From positions 1 to 45,035 of IMG/VR virus record IMGVR_UViG_3300030331_003406: DNA of 45,035 nucleotides; one strand, 5' to 3'. The position numbers were made by a program, and so were the translations under genes. Positions 10,331-19,184 of this stretch are shown here, in pieces. A model generated the notes under the pieces. That model saw nothing but the letters and a program-made list of their open reading frames with translations. It ran no database searches and was not told the origin of the DNA. Each line of letters starts with the position of its first letter. Position 1 is the first letter of the stretch. Origin of the DNA: a virus.

Positions 10331-12490
10331 TCACCTTAATGTGCTTGAAGATGTACTTCTATTAATTTTTGAACTTATCATTCTTCCAATCTCATCTGCC
10401 ATTCTTCGCATTTCTGCCTTAGAGGAATCTTTTGCATTAATAGTTATATTGAAATTATTTACTGTGCTACCTGTCATTTTTCGGCTATCAGTATTTGAAT
10501 GGACTCTCGAACCCTTTGGTAAATTAACTAATTCTGGACCCCTTTCTCCAACAATTGTTAATCCACCTGCTGAAACTCCACCCTCCGCCATTCCTGGAAT
10601 TACACTTATTATTTTTCTAACTGCTGCGAAAATGACAACTCCTAATGCTGCTACAAGAATAAACGGTAATGAAACTGGTAATAAACTGATAATAAATAAT
10701 AATGCCTTAGCAGCAATAATTAGAGCCACTATATCACCAAGCATTTTAAATCCTTTTCCTTCAAGAATACCCTTACTCCATTCAAGGAATCCCACACCAA
10801 GAGAATAAACTAATGCTCCTATTACTGACAATGCACCTGCAAAGAGAGTTCCTGCAACACCAATCAATACTTTACCTACGCCAATTACTATTTGTAATAC
10901 CCCTTCAAATACTTTTCCAACATCTCCTTTAAGTAAGCCTGAAATAACTGCGCTAATTCCACTTATTGTATCTATAACACCACTAACAACTGTTCCTAAT
11001 AACCATTCAAATATTCCACTTACAATTCCATAAAACTCTTTTATTCTCTCAGAATTGGCTTCGAAAAATTTCTTGATAAATATGAATAAGAAACTGAATA
11101 ATAATATATACATCGAAGCCATGAGTAAAAATCTGCTTACTTGAACTGCAATCTTTTTAATTCTAGCACGGAATTGTTGTCCTTTTGTATATGTATTATT
11201 TGCATTTTTTATTATTTCATCTTGTTTTTCAATAAATTTTTCATATCCTTGAGTCATTTTTTCATTAAATTCTAATCCTTTTTCAGCATAATATTGAAGA
11301 TTTAAAATTGGTTTTGAAATGCCAAAACCTTTTTCCAGTTGTCTAGCAAGAATATTACCTCGCTTTTTTAATTTTTGTTGAACTCCCTTCTTTTCTTCCT
11401 TAAGTTCATCAAGTATTCCTTCAAGGTATTCTGCTTGCTCCTTTGCTGCATCTCTATCTAATTGGCTTATGCTTGCATCAGTAGAAAGGTTTAACTGCTT
11501 TTTAAATTCTGTTTCTGTTTGTCCTATCTGTCCAGTTAATTCTTCTTCTTTTTCTGTTAATCTGCGAAGACCTTTTTTATCTATTGTTCCTGAAAATAAC
11601 GTAGTAGTTAAAATATTGCCTGTTCCTTCGGCATCAGCCTTAAGAGTCCTCATTGTTCCGCCAATGAAATTTAAAGTAGAAGCAAATTTATTTACTAATC
11701 TAAAAGTTCCAGGTGGTAAAAACCCATACATGAATTTTCTAACAGAAGCAACTTCAACACCAAATACCTTTAATTCTTCTCTTGTTGAAGTTAAAAACTG
11801 AGCGAGATATTCAGCCCTTGTTCCGCCTTCTTCTAAGTATAATGACATTCCTTCAAAGAAAGGCAACTTTCTGTCGCCTGTTTCTTTTTTATATTTAGCA
11901 ATTGCAACTCCAAGTATTCTACTCCGAGTATCTAAGTTTTCATTTGCTTCAATTTCTTTTTTGACAAACTTGCCATATTCTTCTTGAAGTTTTTTGAATG
12001 CTTCAACACGTTCCTTTTCTTTTCTAATCATTTCCTCAGCATCTTGAGGATTTTGGGTCTGTGCTTGATTTTGCATGGCAGTTGTTACTGCATCAATAGA
12101 AACCTGCAACTTTTGTTGCATTTCTATTTGGTCTTTAGTAAACTTTTCTTCTAATTTTTGCCTTGCTTCTATTTCTTTTTCACTTCTTTCATTTAATGTT
12201 TCTAAAATCTTTGCTGTTTTATCAGCACTATCTGTAAAACTTGCTAATAAGGAAGTATTAGTTTTGTTTAACTGACCTACTGCGACTTGGGCAGCATCAT
12301 AGTTTTTTCCTAATGTTTCAATTTCAGTTTTATATCCCGCTACTCTATTTTTAAGTGTTGTGAATTTTTTAGATTGCTGTTCTATATGAGCATTAAGTGT
12401 TACAAATTTTTCAGATTGTTCTTCTAAATGTTTATTCATTTTTTGAACTTGTTCGGCAAGTCCTCGAAATTCATCAGACAAAGCAATCAC
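10331..12490 (-). CDS. tape measure protein
   Basis: A 719-residue protein that sets tail length and is probably ejected during infection. The first 450 residues are strongly helical coiled coil, rich in Glu, Lys and Gln. The next stretch has several hydrophobic segments, starting with FLLMASMYILLFSFLFIFI and continuing with Gly/Val/Ile-rich helices, as in many tape measures. The C-terminal part carries the familiar GGLTIVGERGPELVNLPKGS element. Coiled coil, membrane segments and this motif together make the call strong. It starts with GTG overlapping the TGA of the chaperone extension, behind AAAAGGAAA. It follows the frameshifting chaperones, the canonical order. Confidence 0.88.
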   Translation of the reverse strand: MIALSDEFRGLAEQVQKMNKHLEEQSEKFVTLNAHIEQQSKKFTTLKNRVAGYKTEIETLGKNYDAAQVAVGQLNKTNTSLLASFTDSADKTAKILETLNERSEKEIEARQKLEEKFTKDQIEMQQKLQVSIDAVTTAMQNQAQTQNPQDAEEMIRKEKERVEAFKKLQEEYGKFVKKEIEANENLDTRSRILGVAIAKYKKETGDRKLPFFEGMSLYLEEGGTRAEYLAQFLTSTREELKVFGVEVASVRKFMYGFLPPGTFRLVNKFASTLNFIGGTMRTLKADAEGTGNILTTTLFSGTIDKKGLRRLTEKEEELTGQIGQTETEFKKQLNLSTDASISQLDRDAAKEQAEYLEGILDELKEEKKGVQQKLKKRGNILARQLEKGFGISKPILNLQYYAEKGLEFNEKMTQGYEKFIEKQDEIIKNANNTYTKGQQFRARIKKIAVQVSRFLLMASMYILLFSFLFIFIKKFFEANSERIKEFYGIVSGIFEWLLGTVVSGVIDTISGISAVISGLLKGDVGKVFEGVLQIVIGVGKVLIGVAGTLFAGALSVIGALVYSLGVGFLEWSKGILEGKGFKMLGDIVALIIAAKALLFIISLLPVSLPFILVAALGVVIFAAVRKIISVIPGMAEGGVSAGGLTIVGERGPELVNLPKGSRVHSNTDSRKMTGSTVNNFNITINAKDSSKAEMRRMADEIGRMISSKINRSTSSSTLR

Positions 12491-12690
12491 TTTCCTTTTC
12501 TTGCCTTCTCCATTTCTTCGGCTTCAAGTTCATTTTGTATATTTATCATCATTAACAAATCATTAACTAAACTGTTTGGCATCTTATATACTTCTAAGGG
12601 GCTAATCGCCAAAGCCTTAGAAATGGTATAAACGACAACGAGAGAAACGTCTTGTGGTTGTATTTTACCACTTTTCATCGCTCCTCTCAA
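12487..12690 (-). CDS. tail assembly chaperone, frameshift extension
   Basis: A 67-residue frame directly upstream of the tape measure, equivalent in position to lambda gpT. It overlaps the end of the preceding frame and lies in its -1 frame, with no stop between the slippery site at 12696-12702 and this frame. The only potential starts are a TTG without a ribosome binding site and an ATG at 12678 with GAGGAG too close to it. It is therefore most likely made as the C-terminal part of a -1 frameshift fusion. The protein is helical with a Glu/Lys-rich end. The function, chaperoning the tape measure during tail assembly, is inferred from arrangement. Confidence 0.65.
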   Translation of the reverse strand: MRGAMKSGKIQPQDVSLVVVYTISKALAISPLEVYKMPNSLVNDLLMMINIQNELEAEEMEKARKGK

Positions 12691-13055
12691 TCTTCGTTTT
12701 TTTCTTCATCTCCTGATAAAGATTCAAATGGGTTTGGTAAAATATCTTTGAGTTGATTTCCAACGTAAGTATTTAACCTGAGAATATCAATTGCCGAAAG
12801 ACTTGGTTCGGTCTTTGTAATGAAATTTTCAACCATGTATTTAAACATAGCATTCAAGTCTAAGTCCATTTGTTGCGTTCTTGTGTTAATATTCATAACG
12901 CTATTAATGGCTTTATCTACTTCAAGCCATGTGGGTTCTTTGACCCATACCTTGAGGTATTCATCGCTTTCGGGTGCTACTTTAATATAATGTAGCGTAG
13001 GCTCGCTTAGTGCAAAAAGCACACTTTTATCTGATACAATCTTTTTGTTCAACAT
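12687..13055 (-). CDS. tail assembly chaperone (gpG-like)
   Basis: About 122 residues, placed between the tail tube block and the tape measure, the position of lambda gpG-type chaperones. The ATG at 13055 follows AGGTGG with five bases of spacing; a GTG nine bases upstream is less well placed. The sequence is mixed helical, with W-x-x-x-D-K-A-I and an acidic tail (GDEEKNED). Near the stop, the codons GAA AAA AAC form the slippery heptamer A-AAA-AAC, which would let some ribosomes shift to -1 and continue into the next frame. The chaperone role is known for the family; here it follows from position and the frameshift signal. Confidence 0.65.
   Translation of the reverse strand: MLNKKIVSDKSVLFALSEPTLHYIKVAPESDEYLKVWVKEPTWLEVDKAINSVMNINTRTQQMDLDLNAMFKYMVENFITKTEPSLSAIDILRLNTYVGNQLKDILPNPFESLSGDEEKNED
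12696..12702 (-). other. -1 ribosomal frameshift slippery site
   Basis: On the coding strand the zero-frame codons GAA AAA AAC give the heptamer A-AAA-AAC three codons before the stop. After a -1 slip the next codons are CGA AGA TTG AGA and continue open through the 67-residue frame at 12487-12690. This matches the conserved G/GT frameshift arrangement of tailed phages. I have not modelled a downstream stimulatory structure. Confidence 0.7.
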
Positions 13056-13104
13056 ATTATCCACCTTTTATACCAACAAACAAACAAACGGTGTTGGTGG
13101 AATA

Positions 13105-13224
13105 TTATTCTGCTAATTTAGATTTTACGGGTTCTTCGACCTCTTTTTTCTTTTCAGCCTTCTTTTTCTTTTTTGGTTTGGATGCTTCTACAATTTGAAG
13201 ATTTTTTTCGTATCTTGAAACCAT
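13105..13224 (-). CDS. 39-residue Lys-rich protein
   Basis: This small frame fills the space between the tail tube gene and the chaperone. It starts MVSRYEKNLQIVEAS, continues with a long Lys/Glu/Ala tract and ends KSKLAE. The ATG follows AGGGGTGATTAAA, a good ribosome binding site, and the frame ends cleanly in TAA. Short charged proteins occur in tail operons, but I recognise no family. The ribosome binding site and position support a real gene; the function is unknown. Confidence 0.6.
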   Translation of the reverse strand: MVSRYEKNLQIVEASKPKKKKKAEKKKEVEEPVKSKLAE

Positions 13225-13229
13225 TTTAA

Positions 13230-14849
13230 TCACCCCTGTAAAACCCAATGAGTTTTTACAACGCAACCATCTGTTGCTAAGTTTCTTGGCATAACTGTTG
13301 CTTCAACAACAATTGGGCCTTTATCGTCTGGAATTGGGAAATTATTTGCACTAATGAAATAATCATCGAATTTCAAAGTGATGCTTTCTCCATTTGATTT
13401 AGTAAAAATTAACTCAATAGTTTGAGTGGTATTTTCTGAATCATTCAAAAGAGCAGTATAAAGAGCATCATCGGTTACATGGCCTGTAAATGAAATTTCA
13501 TACGTTCTTTGTGCAGGAATTGCTTCTTGTATGTCCTTTCCTCCCATTCCTAAAAATCTTCGGTCTTGAAGATTATTGTTCATGGTTAGTGTTAAAGTAT
13601 TAATTTTTAAGAAATTATTTCCTAATACCTTAAATGTTCCATCTGAGAAAAAGAATGGTTCTCTCATTTGGTCAGTATTTGTGCTGCTTTCATAATTGAA
13701 GAAAGAAGTTTCAGCATCAACGCCTCTTCTTGCATCATATCGTTCACCTTGTGCTAAGTCATGAACATTTTTGGTACTTAAATCAAGAGTCATTTTTACT
13801 TCTTCATTCTCGTTAGCGGTCATTGTCAAAGTATTTACTCGACAACCTCTTGCAATCTTTACAAAATTTAAATCTTCTGCTTGCGAAGCAGTATTTGTTC
13901 TGTATTGATTAGTGCCAGTTAGTTTAGAAAGATTTTGTTCTAAAGCAAAGGAAGGCAATAAATCACCATCCTGTTCTTTGAAGGTGTAAGTAATTGCGTC
14001 AGAAATTGTTGTTGAACCACTTGCTCTTGTTAATGTGACCATATCATTTAAAGTATGCAAATGTGGAGCAAGTGGAGGACAAAATTTATTACCGATTGTT
14101 CTAAAGAAAAGAGGGCCAGTTTCACTAACTCCTGCAATATCTACTCCTGTTCCCGCAGAAACTCCTGTTCCTTCAATAAAGATTTTATTATTATCTGCAC
14201 CACCGCCTACTGCATAGATACTAGGAGTTCCGCCACCAACTCCCGCAACAGTAGCATTTACCTTATCACACTTTCCTAAGAAATAATAGAACCATGCAGC
14301 ATGATTAGAAACAAAAGCAAGATTACCTCCACTAAAAGAAGTAATTCCTTTATATTGGTAAGTATAGTTTCTTGAACCACCGAGAGATAGATTTAATTGT
14401 TTCATTTCAACTTCTGTTGTTGGGAAGGTAGCACTTTCAAGAATACCTAACCATTCATCAGATAAAAGTCTCTTAGTGGCTGTTCCTCCAGTTCCGTCCT
14501 TAACGGCAGGAACAGGCGCACCATATGATTTGATTACAAAATATGAACCTGCGGCAATATCTGTTAAACTGGGAGAAAATTTGATGTCATCTAAAGTGTT
14601 TGAAGAAACTCTATGTACTGATTGTAGTTCGTTACTGGAGTTATAAAATTCCAATAAACAGCCTTTATACAAATCAGTTACTAATAGGAAGGAAGAAGTA
14701 AAATCGCTATCTACTCTAATTTCATCAACTTCTCCTCTTCCTCCATTGAACGCTAAGCCGCTTGTATGCTTTCCACCAACATAAATATCATTTTCTGGTA
14801 TAAATGTAATACTTGCTCCGCTTCCTAAAAATATTTCTTCATTTGCCAT
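13230..14849 (-). CDS. major tail tube protein
   Basis: A 539-residue, beta-rich protein between the tail terminator candidate and the chaperones, the standard tail tube position. The last 200 residues (KINTLTLTMNNNLQDRRFLG, then ISFTGHVTDDALY and GPIVVEATVMPRN) resemble the beta-sandwich and loop pattern of tube proteins. The protein is longer than a minimal tube subunit (about 150-250 residues), which suggests extra surface domains in the N-terminal half, where Gly-rich loops are frequent. The ATG follows GGGGGAGA. A 35-base spacer with stops in all frames precedes it. No contractile sheath gene is visible, so a siphovirus-like tail is favoured. Confidence 0.7.
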   Translation of the reverse strand: MANEEIFLGSGASITFIPENDIYVGGKHTSGLAFNGGRGEVDEIRVDSDFTSSFLLVTDLYKGCLLEFYNSSNELQSVHRVSSNTLDDIKFSPSLTDIAAGSYFVIKSYGAPVPAVKDGTGGTATKRLLSDEWLGILESATFPTTEVEMKQLNLSLGGSRNYTYQYKGITSFSGGNLAFVSNHAAWFYYFLGKCDKVNATVAGVGGGTPSIYAVGGGADNNKIFIEGTGVSAGTGVDIAGVSETGPLFFRTIGNKFCPPLAPHLHTLNDMVTLTRASGSTTISDAITYTFKEQDGDLLPSFALEQNLSKLTGTNQYRTNTASQAEDLNFVKIARGCRVNTLTMTANENEEVKMTLDLSTKNVHDLAQGERYDARRGVDAETSFFNYESSTNTDQMREPFFFSDGTFKVLGNNFLKINTLTLTMNNNLQDRRFLGMGGKDIQEAIPAQRTYEISFTGHVTDDALYTALLNDSENTTQTIELIFTKSNGESITLKFDDYFISANNFPIPDDKGPIVVEATVMPRNLATDGCVVKTHWVLQG

Positions 14850-14866
14850 GCTATCTCCCCCTTTTC

Positions 14867-14883
14867 CTTACTTACTTACTTAC
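14867..14883. repeat. (CTTA)4 tetranucleotide repeat
   Basis: Four tandem CTTA units lie in the short gap between the tail terminator candidate and the tail tube gene. On the coding strand they read as GTAA repeats, so TAA falls in all three frames just ahead of the tail tube start. It is an assembly- or slippage-prone microsatellite and a three-frame translation stop; whether the latter is selected is unknown. Confidence 0.7.
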
Positions 14884-14884
14884 G

Positions 14885-15397
14885 TTAGGGAATTGTTTGT
14901 GCGAATCGTTTTGCTTCTAATGTTACTTTATATCCGAATAAACGCTTGGCTCTATCATTAGATTCGCTTCTTGAACCAAGAAATAACTGATTGAATTTTT
15001 CTCCGCTACTTGCAGTATAACCTTTGCGTTTGCTCTCAAGCGTCCTACGCAGTATCAAGTATATAGCCCTTAGCCTATCTTTTCCGTGTGAGGCATCTGC
15101 CCCGCCTCGCTCGTCATGTAATACTCTTATATGCAAAGTAAATGAATACGTCTCATTTCTTATATCATAGTGAATTGTTGGATATTCTATGTTTTGTGAA
15201 TCTTCAAACACAACAATTGTTGCAGGTGTCCTACTCAAATCTACACGAACACCCTTATTTGCAGATAATGTTCTAATGTCAATAAAATCAGGAGTAACTG
15301 CATGAGAAGCATCAATTTCTCCTGCACTAACAAGAGCAGTAGCATTAGACGACCAATTGTTTGATAATAAATCTAAGATAAGAGAGACTTCATCCAC
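14885..15397 (-). CDS. tail terminator / tail completion protein
   Basis: A 170-residue protein just before the tail tube gene. The order connector, small protein, this gene, tail tube fits a tail terminator that caps the tube and joins it to the neck. The central part alternates beta strands (YSFTLHIRVLHDE) with a helix rich in Arg (RLRAIYLILRRTLES), the general pattern of gpU/gp10-like proteins. It starts at GTG, behind GGAGGG at eight bases, and overlaps the end of the preceding small gene. No single diagnostic motif exists, so gene order carries most of the weight. Confidence 0.55.
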   Translation of the reverse strand: MDEVSLILDLLSNNWSSNATALVSAGEIDASHAVTPDFIDIRTLSANKGVRVDLSRTPATIVVFEDSQNIEYPTIHYDIRNETYSFTLHIRVLHDERGGADASHGKDRLRAIYLILRRTLESKRKGYTASSGEKFNQLFLGSRSESNDRAKRLFGYKVTLEAKRFAQTIP

Positions 15398-15576
15398 TCG
15401 CTAATCCCTCCTTCAACATATTTCTTAAATTCTTCGATAGCAAATTTTTTAACTTCTTCATCACTAAAAGAAATATCATAACCTAAAACTTCTGATAGTT
15501 CTTTCATAGCCTTTTGTCTTTCTATTTGGATTTGAAGTAGTTCCTCAAATTTACGAGTATCAATATTAAATTTCAT
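15373..15576 (-). CDS. small helical neck-region protein
   Basis: A 67-residue, charged, helical protein between the connector and the tail terminator candidate. It begins MKFNIDTRKFEELLQIQIER and ends in a Trp-containing amphipathic segment, ISEWMKSLLS. In many tailed viruses a head-closure or neck protein sits at this point, but those are usually longer, so I leave the function open. The C-terminal Trp helix is vaguely like the W-tag discussed elsewhere but lacks its spacing. Confidence 0.6.
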   Translation of the reverse strand: MKFNIDTRKFEELLQIQIERQKAMKELSEVLGYDISFSDEEVKKFAIEEFKKYVEGGISEWMKSLLS

Positions 15577-15577
15577 A

Positions 15578-16879
15578 TTAATCTAAGAAATAAACTAAAT
15601 CGCCTTTGCCTTTCAAAATATCCATCGCTTCTTTACGAAGTATATCATACTTTTCTTTAGTAGAAATATTACCACCCGATTCTGTAATTAGAATACTTTG
15701 GTCATCATGTCGTATAATTTCAGATGCTGCTAATTTTGTTGTTGCTTCGTGAATAGCAGAAGGAACTCTATTATCACCAGCAATATATGAAACAATAACT
15801 GAATTATTTCTATGATAAGGATAATCTTTCAAAAAGAAAATACGGCCCTCTTCATTGATAGTCCAATAGTCTCCAAGTCTTCTTAAGTCTTCTTTGTCTG
15901 TAAAATCTATTAATGTGCAAACAGTTGGAATTTGTTCCGTAGTTGTAAATGTTAAAGTATTTGTTCCGCTTCCCGATGCTGTTCCACTTAACACCACATT
16001 TGTTGCATCAGTAATTGAAGCGATAGTAATTGTTCCTGTAATACCTGTTCCACTAACAGTCATACCTACGGCTAATTTAGATGAATCAGAAACAGTAAGA
16101 GCCGTTGATGCATTTACAGTCGTACATGACTGTTTTATGGTAGCCTTGATGACGCAATCTGCCCCATCATCCCCCGAAAGTAGGGATGAGAAGAGAATTT
16201 GCTTGCCATTATTCTTGTTCTTGGCGGCATAGAAAAAGTCAGAAATGGATAAATTAGATTGAGTGAGGCTTTTCGGTGCAGTTGCACCAGTAAATTGAGA
16301 CATTGAAGGAAAAGATTCGTTCACCAAAGAGATGATTTCTTCGTTGGTTGTTTTGATACCAAAGGTATTATTGAACTCATCGTTTGCTAAATCAGTTAAA
16401 TTGTTTTCAGCAATCATCTCAAAAGATACACCGTTGTTTGGTAATTGTAAAATAATGGAATGCAAGTCTCTAAAATTCTCAAGTAAAGTGATTTTGGCTT
16501 GAGCCGACGCAATTTCAATATACTGGCTACCTTGCCACAAAAGTAAAGAAACAATCTTTCTTACTTTCATTTTTGCTAATTGAACAAAACCAACATGACC
16601 ACCGTAATATGCCTTGTGTGGCAGGTGAGAAAATTCAAAGTTATGGTGTTCATCCTTTGTGATAATTGGTCGGTATGACCGCTTTACCTTGTCATCAACG
16701 ATTCCTTCCACCCTTTTGATAATTGAACCAACTTGGGCCAATGTGGGGAATGTTGAGACTGAAAAGGCAGGAACTTGAAGTAAGTTGGCAACTTCGGTAG
16801 CATTTGTATAGAATCCCCGACCTTGAGAATAATCAGGATTAATTTCTGTAAAATCGCTTGGCGAGATTGTTTGACCCAT
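15578..16879 (-). CDS. head-tail connector (adaptor-like) with inserted beta module
   Basis: About 433 residues. The N-terminal part (VGSIIKRVEGIVDDKVKRSY and on) and the C-terminal part (IHEATTKLAASEIIRHDD and on) are helical and resemble head-tail adaptor proteins that bind below the portal. Between them, near 15940-16135, lies a beta module with T-V-S-D-S-S-K-L-A-V-G-M and G-T-G-I-T-G-T, the same type found twice in the giant hub. The ORF can extend upstream to a TTG at 16891, but the ATG at 16879 has GGTG at good spacing and follows the preceding stop. Adaptors of this type are usually 100-200 residues, so this is an enlarged version. The adaptor call is moderate. Confidence 0.55.
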   Translation of the reverse strand: MGQTISPSDFTEINPDYSQGRGFYTNATEVANLLQVPAFSVSTFPTLAQVGSIIKRVEGIVDDKVKRSYRPIITKDEHHNFEFSHLPHKAYYGGHVGFVQLAKMKVRKIVSLLLWQGSQYIEIASAQAKITLLENFRDLHSIILQLPNNGVSFEMIAENNLTDLANDEFNNTFGIKTTNEEIISLVNESFPSMSQFTGATAPKSLTQSNLSISDFFYAAKNKNNGKQILFSSLLSGDDGADCVIKATIKQSCTTVNASTALTVSDSSKLAVGMTVSGTGITGTITIASITDATNVVLSGTASGSGTNTLTFTTTEQIPTVCTLIDFTDKEDLRRLGDYWTINEEGRIFFLKDYPYHRNNSVIVSYIAGDNRVPSAIHEATTKLAASEIIRHDDQSILITESGGNISTKEKYDILRKEAMDILKGKGDLVYFLD

Positions 16880-16880
16880 T

Positions 16881-18512
16881 TTAGACACCAATCATTCTCT
16901 TTAATTTTCTTACATTCTTTTTGAGTTTATTTGTGTAAGTAACCATACTTCTGTTTTGTCTTGAACGAGAACCGCTTAGGTTATATTCACCATGCTTAGT
17001 CGCTTCAAATGTTAATTCGACGTATGCTTCTCTAAAAGCATCTTTAAGGTCTTCTGCACGAACAGTTTCGGCCATTACCTCTTCTTCACCAAATTCAGCA
17101 GAATCTTTTGTGCTTTTAACTCCACCTTCACTAATCTCATAATACCTAATTTCAGACTTATAGTTTTCTTTTTCTTCTTTTGGTAATTTAGCATATTCTT
17201 TTTCAGAAATAAAAACTGGGTTTCCATCCTCATCTTTTTCTGTCTTATGACTAAATGCTCTTTTAGATTGCTCATCAATCATAGATTGAGTTAATGGTTT
17301 TCCTTCTTTTCCTGTTTCTACATCCATTACTCGTAAATCTTCTGCTGCTTCAGTAGCAAACTCTCTATATGTTGGCGCAGTTTTCTTTTTGGTTCTAATA
17401 TTTCCAATGACCTTAAAAGAATAAACTTCATCAGGAATAACTAAAAATGGTCTAAGTATTCTCATAATAATATTTTTAACTGCTTCATCTTTAAAGAAGC
17501 CTTCAATTGTTCCTGCTCCATCTCCTTCAAATTTAAGATAGGCTTGTTTGTCTGATTCACCTTGAGGAGTAAATTGATATGTATAATATTTATCTCCGAT
17601 TTGAATAATATCTTCATCTCTCATTTCATCGGTTCTATCTAAACTGTCTGTTGCGGCTTGAACAACATAGTTGTTTATTTCATCGTCAGTATCATCTGAA
17701 ATCGGAATCTTTTCACCAACGGATTCAAATTCACCATCTTCATTTATTATGGCTTCAGTAACATAGTTATCTTGTGCAGATTCTATATCTAATTTTTGTA
17801 AAACAGATTCAGGAATATTAAAAGAGTAATCAATTACTTCCTTTGCAATATTTATTTTTGTATTGCTCGGTCTATAACCTGCTTCTTGACCTGTTGTTTC
17901 TAAGATAAAATCAGCCTTTACTTTTTCTAAATCACCGTAATCAAATGCAGGAAACTTAGCCTCAATGTGTCCTTTAAGGCCACTTCGGGCAGGTTGGTGA
18001 GAATAATTAAATCTATCATTATATCTTGCGTGTTCTCTAAAAAGAAGTTCAAAGGCAATTTGGGGTTCTTTTCCATATGCTGAAAAAAAATCATCAAAAT
18101 CAAAGTCAGGTAGTTTGGTTTTACCACCACGAATAAAAGAAACATCCGTTCCTCTTAATCTGCCAATAACTTTTCCACTAGTAATATCTCCAACTTTTTT
18201 ATCTTCAATAAAAGAAAGATTTGCTTCATTAGGACTTTTATCTCTCTTACGAGAAAATATTTTCCATGAATCAGTATCTCTTTCTAAGATTGGCTTTAAA
18301 GGTTCATCAAGAACTTTTTCTAAGATTTTGGTTAATTCACTCTTTAATGCAGCACTATTTGGCTCACTATCTTCAACGCTTTCTTTTGCTTTTCTCACTC
18401 TACGACGAAATTCTTTATTACCGTCAAGAATGTAGTTTTTCATCTGCGTTTCAATAAAAGACGCTGAACGGGGCAAACTAAGAGTCTGCTTACCCCAATT
18501 GAAATTAACCAC
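16881..18512 (-). CDS. unknown virion-region protein, Lys/Glu-rich
   Basis: A 543-residue charged protein upstream of the adaptor. It starts with GTG behind GAGGTGA. It has a basic C-terminus (SRSRQNRSMVTYTNKLKKNV and on) and a long central part with many Asp/Glu/Lys. I see no enzyme motif. The position between the membrane/GTPase group and the connector suggests a neck, head-completion or internal virion protein. The ending with repeated Lys/Arg resembles minor head proteins that touch DNA, but that is only an impression. Confidence 0.65.
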   Translation of the reverse strand: MVNFNWGKQTLSLPRSASFIETQMKNYILDGNKEFRRRVRKAKESVEDSEPNSAALKSELTKILEKVLDEPLKPILERDTDSWKIFSRKRDKSPNEANLSFIEDKKVGDITSGKVIGRLRGTDVSFIRGGKTKLPDFDFDDFFSAYGKEPQIAFELLFREHARYNDRFNYSHQPARSGLKGHIEAKFPAFDYGDLEKVKADFILETTGQEAGYRPSNTKINIAKEVIDYSFNIPESVLQKLDIESAQDNYVTEAIINEDGEFESVGEKIPISDDTDDEINNYVVQAATDSLDRTDEMRDEDIIQIGDKYYTYQFTPQGESDKQAYLKFEGDGAGTIEGFFKDEAVKNIIMRILRPFLVIPDEVYSFKVIGNIRTKKKTAPTYREFATEAAEDLRVMDVETGKEGKPLTQSMIDEQSKRAFSHKTEKDEDGNPVFISEKEYAKLPKEEKENYKSEIRYYEISEGGVKSTKDSAEFGEEEVMAETVRAEDLKDAFREAYVELTFEATKHGEYNLSGSRSRQNRSMVTYTNKLKKNVRKLKRMIGV

Positions 18513-18522
18513 TTATTTCACC

Positions 18523-19182
18523 TCACATGAGCCATTTTGCCCAAGCAGCACCTTTTTGAATTGCTGAACCTAATCCCAAACCACTTGTAGGTGGTTCATA
18601 ACTCATTTGTCCTTGAGCATCAATCCAGTAAGGACGGCCATATCCATCTGTTCCCGATGGAGGAACAGGATAGCCTGAACCATTATTCATAGCACCCTGC
18701 ATTTGAGCATATTGTTGCTGATTGCCAGTAATTCCTGCAATTGCTGATGCTGCGGTTGGCTGCGTAATTTGTTGTATTCCATTACCACCACCAAAACCTT
18801 GAGATTCGAGATATTGTTGTTTGGCCATCTTTCTTTGCATAATAACTTCACTATTGATAGCCGATTGCAATAACTTTTGAATATCTAAATCAATATTTTC
18901 TTGAGTAATTCTTTCATATTCTCTCATAGCATCAGGATTTACAGAAATGATGTTTCCATTTTGACTAAATGCTAATTTACCTAGCATTTGAGAAACTACT
19001 CGTTCAACAACATCTTCCATTAACTTTTCAAGAGCAACCAAGAATTGTTCTCCATGATATTGAAAGAACTCTTCAACGTGATTTTCCTGTAAAGATAATA
19101 AGTTATTTACTGTCTTAAATTGTGCGTCTGATTGTTGCTGAACTGCTCCTAAAACTGTTTTATTGCTTGTTCCAAATACCAT
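18523..19182 (-). CDS. Gln/Gly-rich helical protein of unknown function
   Basis: A 219-residue protein. Residues 1-130 are helical and charged, with a coiled-coil look. Residues about 130-200 are a low-complexity Gln/Gly/Pro/Tyr linker, and the end has a short hydrophobic helix (GAAWAKWLM). It overlaps neither neighbour and starts at ATG behind a GGAGG-type site. The linker and hydrophobic end suggest a tethered structural protein, possibly linked to the membrane proteins and GTPase immediately upstream. No family is recognised. Confidence 0.6.
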   Translation of the reverse strand: MVFGTSNKTVLGAVQQQSDAQFKTVNNLLSLQENHVEEFFQYHGEQFLVALEKLMEDVVERVVSQMLGKLAFSQNGNIISVNPDAMREYERITQENIDLDIQKLLQSAINSEVIMQRKMAKQQYLESQGFGGGNGIQQITQPTAASAIAGITGNQQQYAQMQGAMNNGSGYPVPPSGTDGYGRPYWIDAQGQMSYEPPTSGLGLGSAIQKGAAWAKWLM

Positions 19183-19184
19183 AT

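Noticed and set aside
14867-14883. CTTA repeat as a CRISPR or attachment site
   Set aside because: It is a simple tetranucleotide run without spacers, and no integrase or Cas gene is near.
17075-18145. Short minus-strand frames inside the large protein at 16.9-18.5 kb
   Set aside because: They are out-of-frame shadows of a well-supported gene with no ribosome binding sites.
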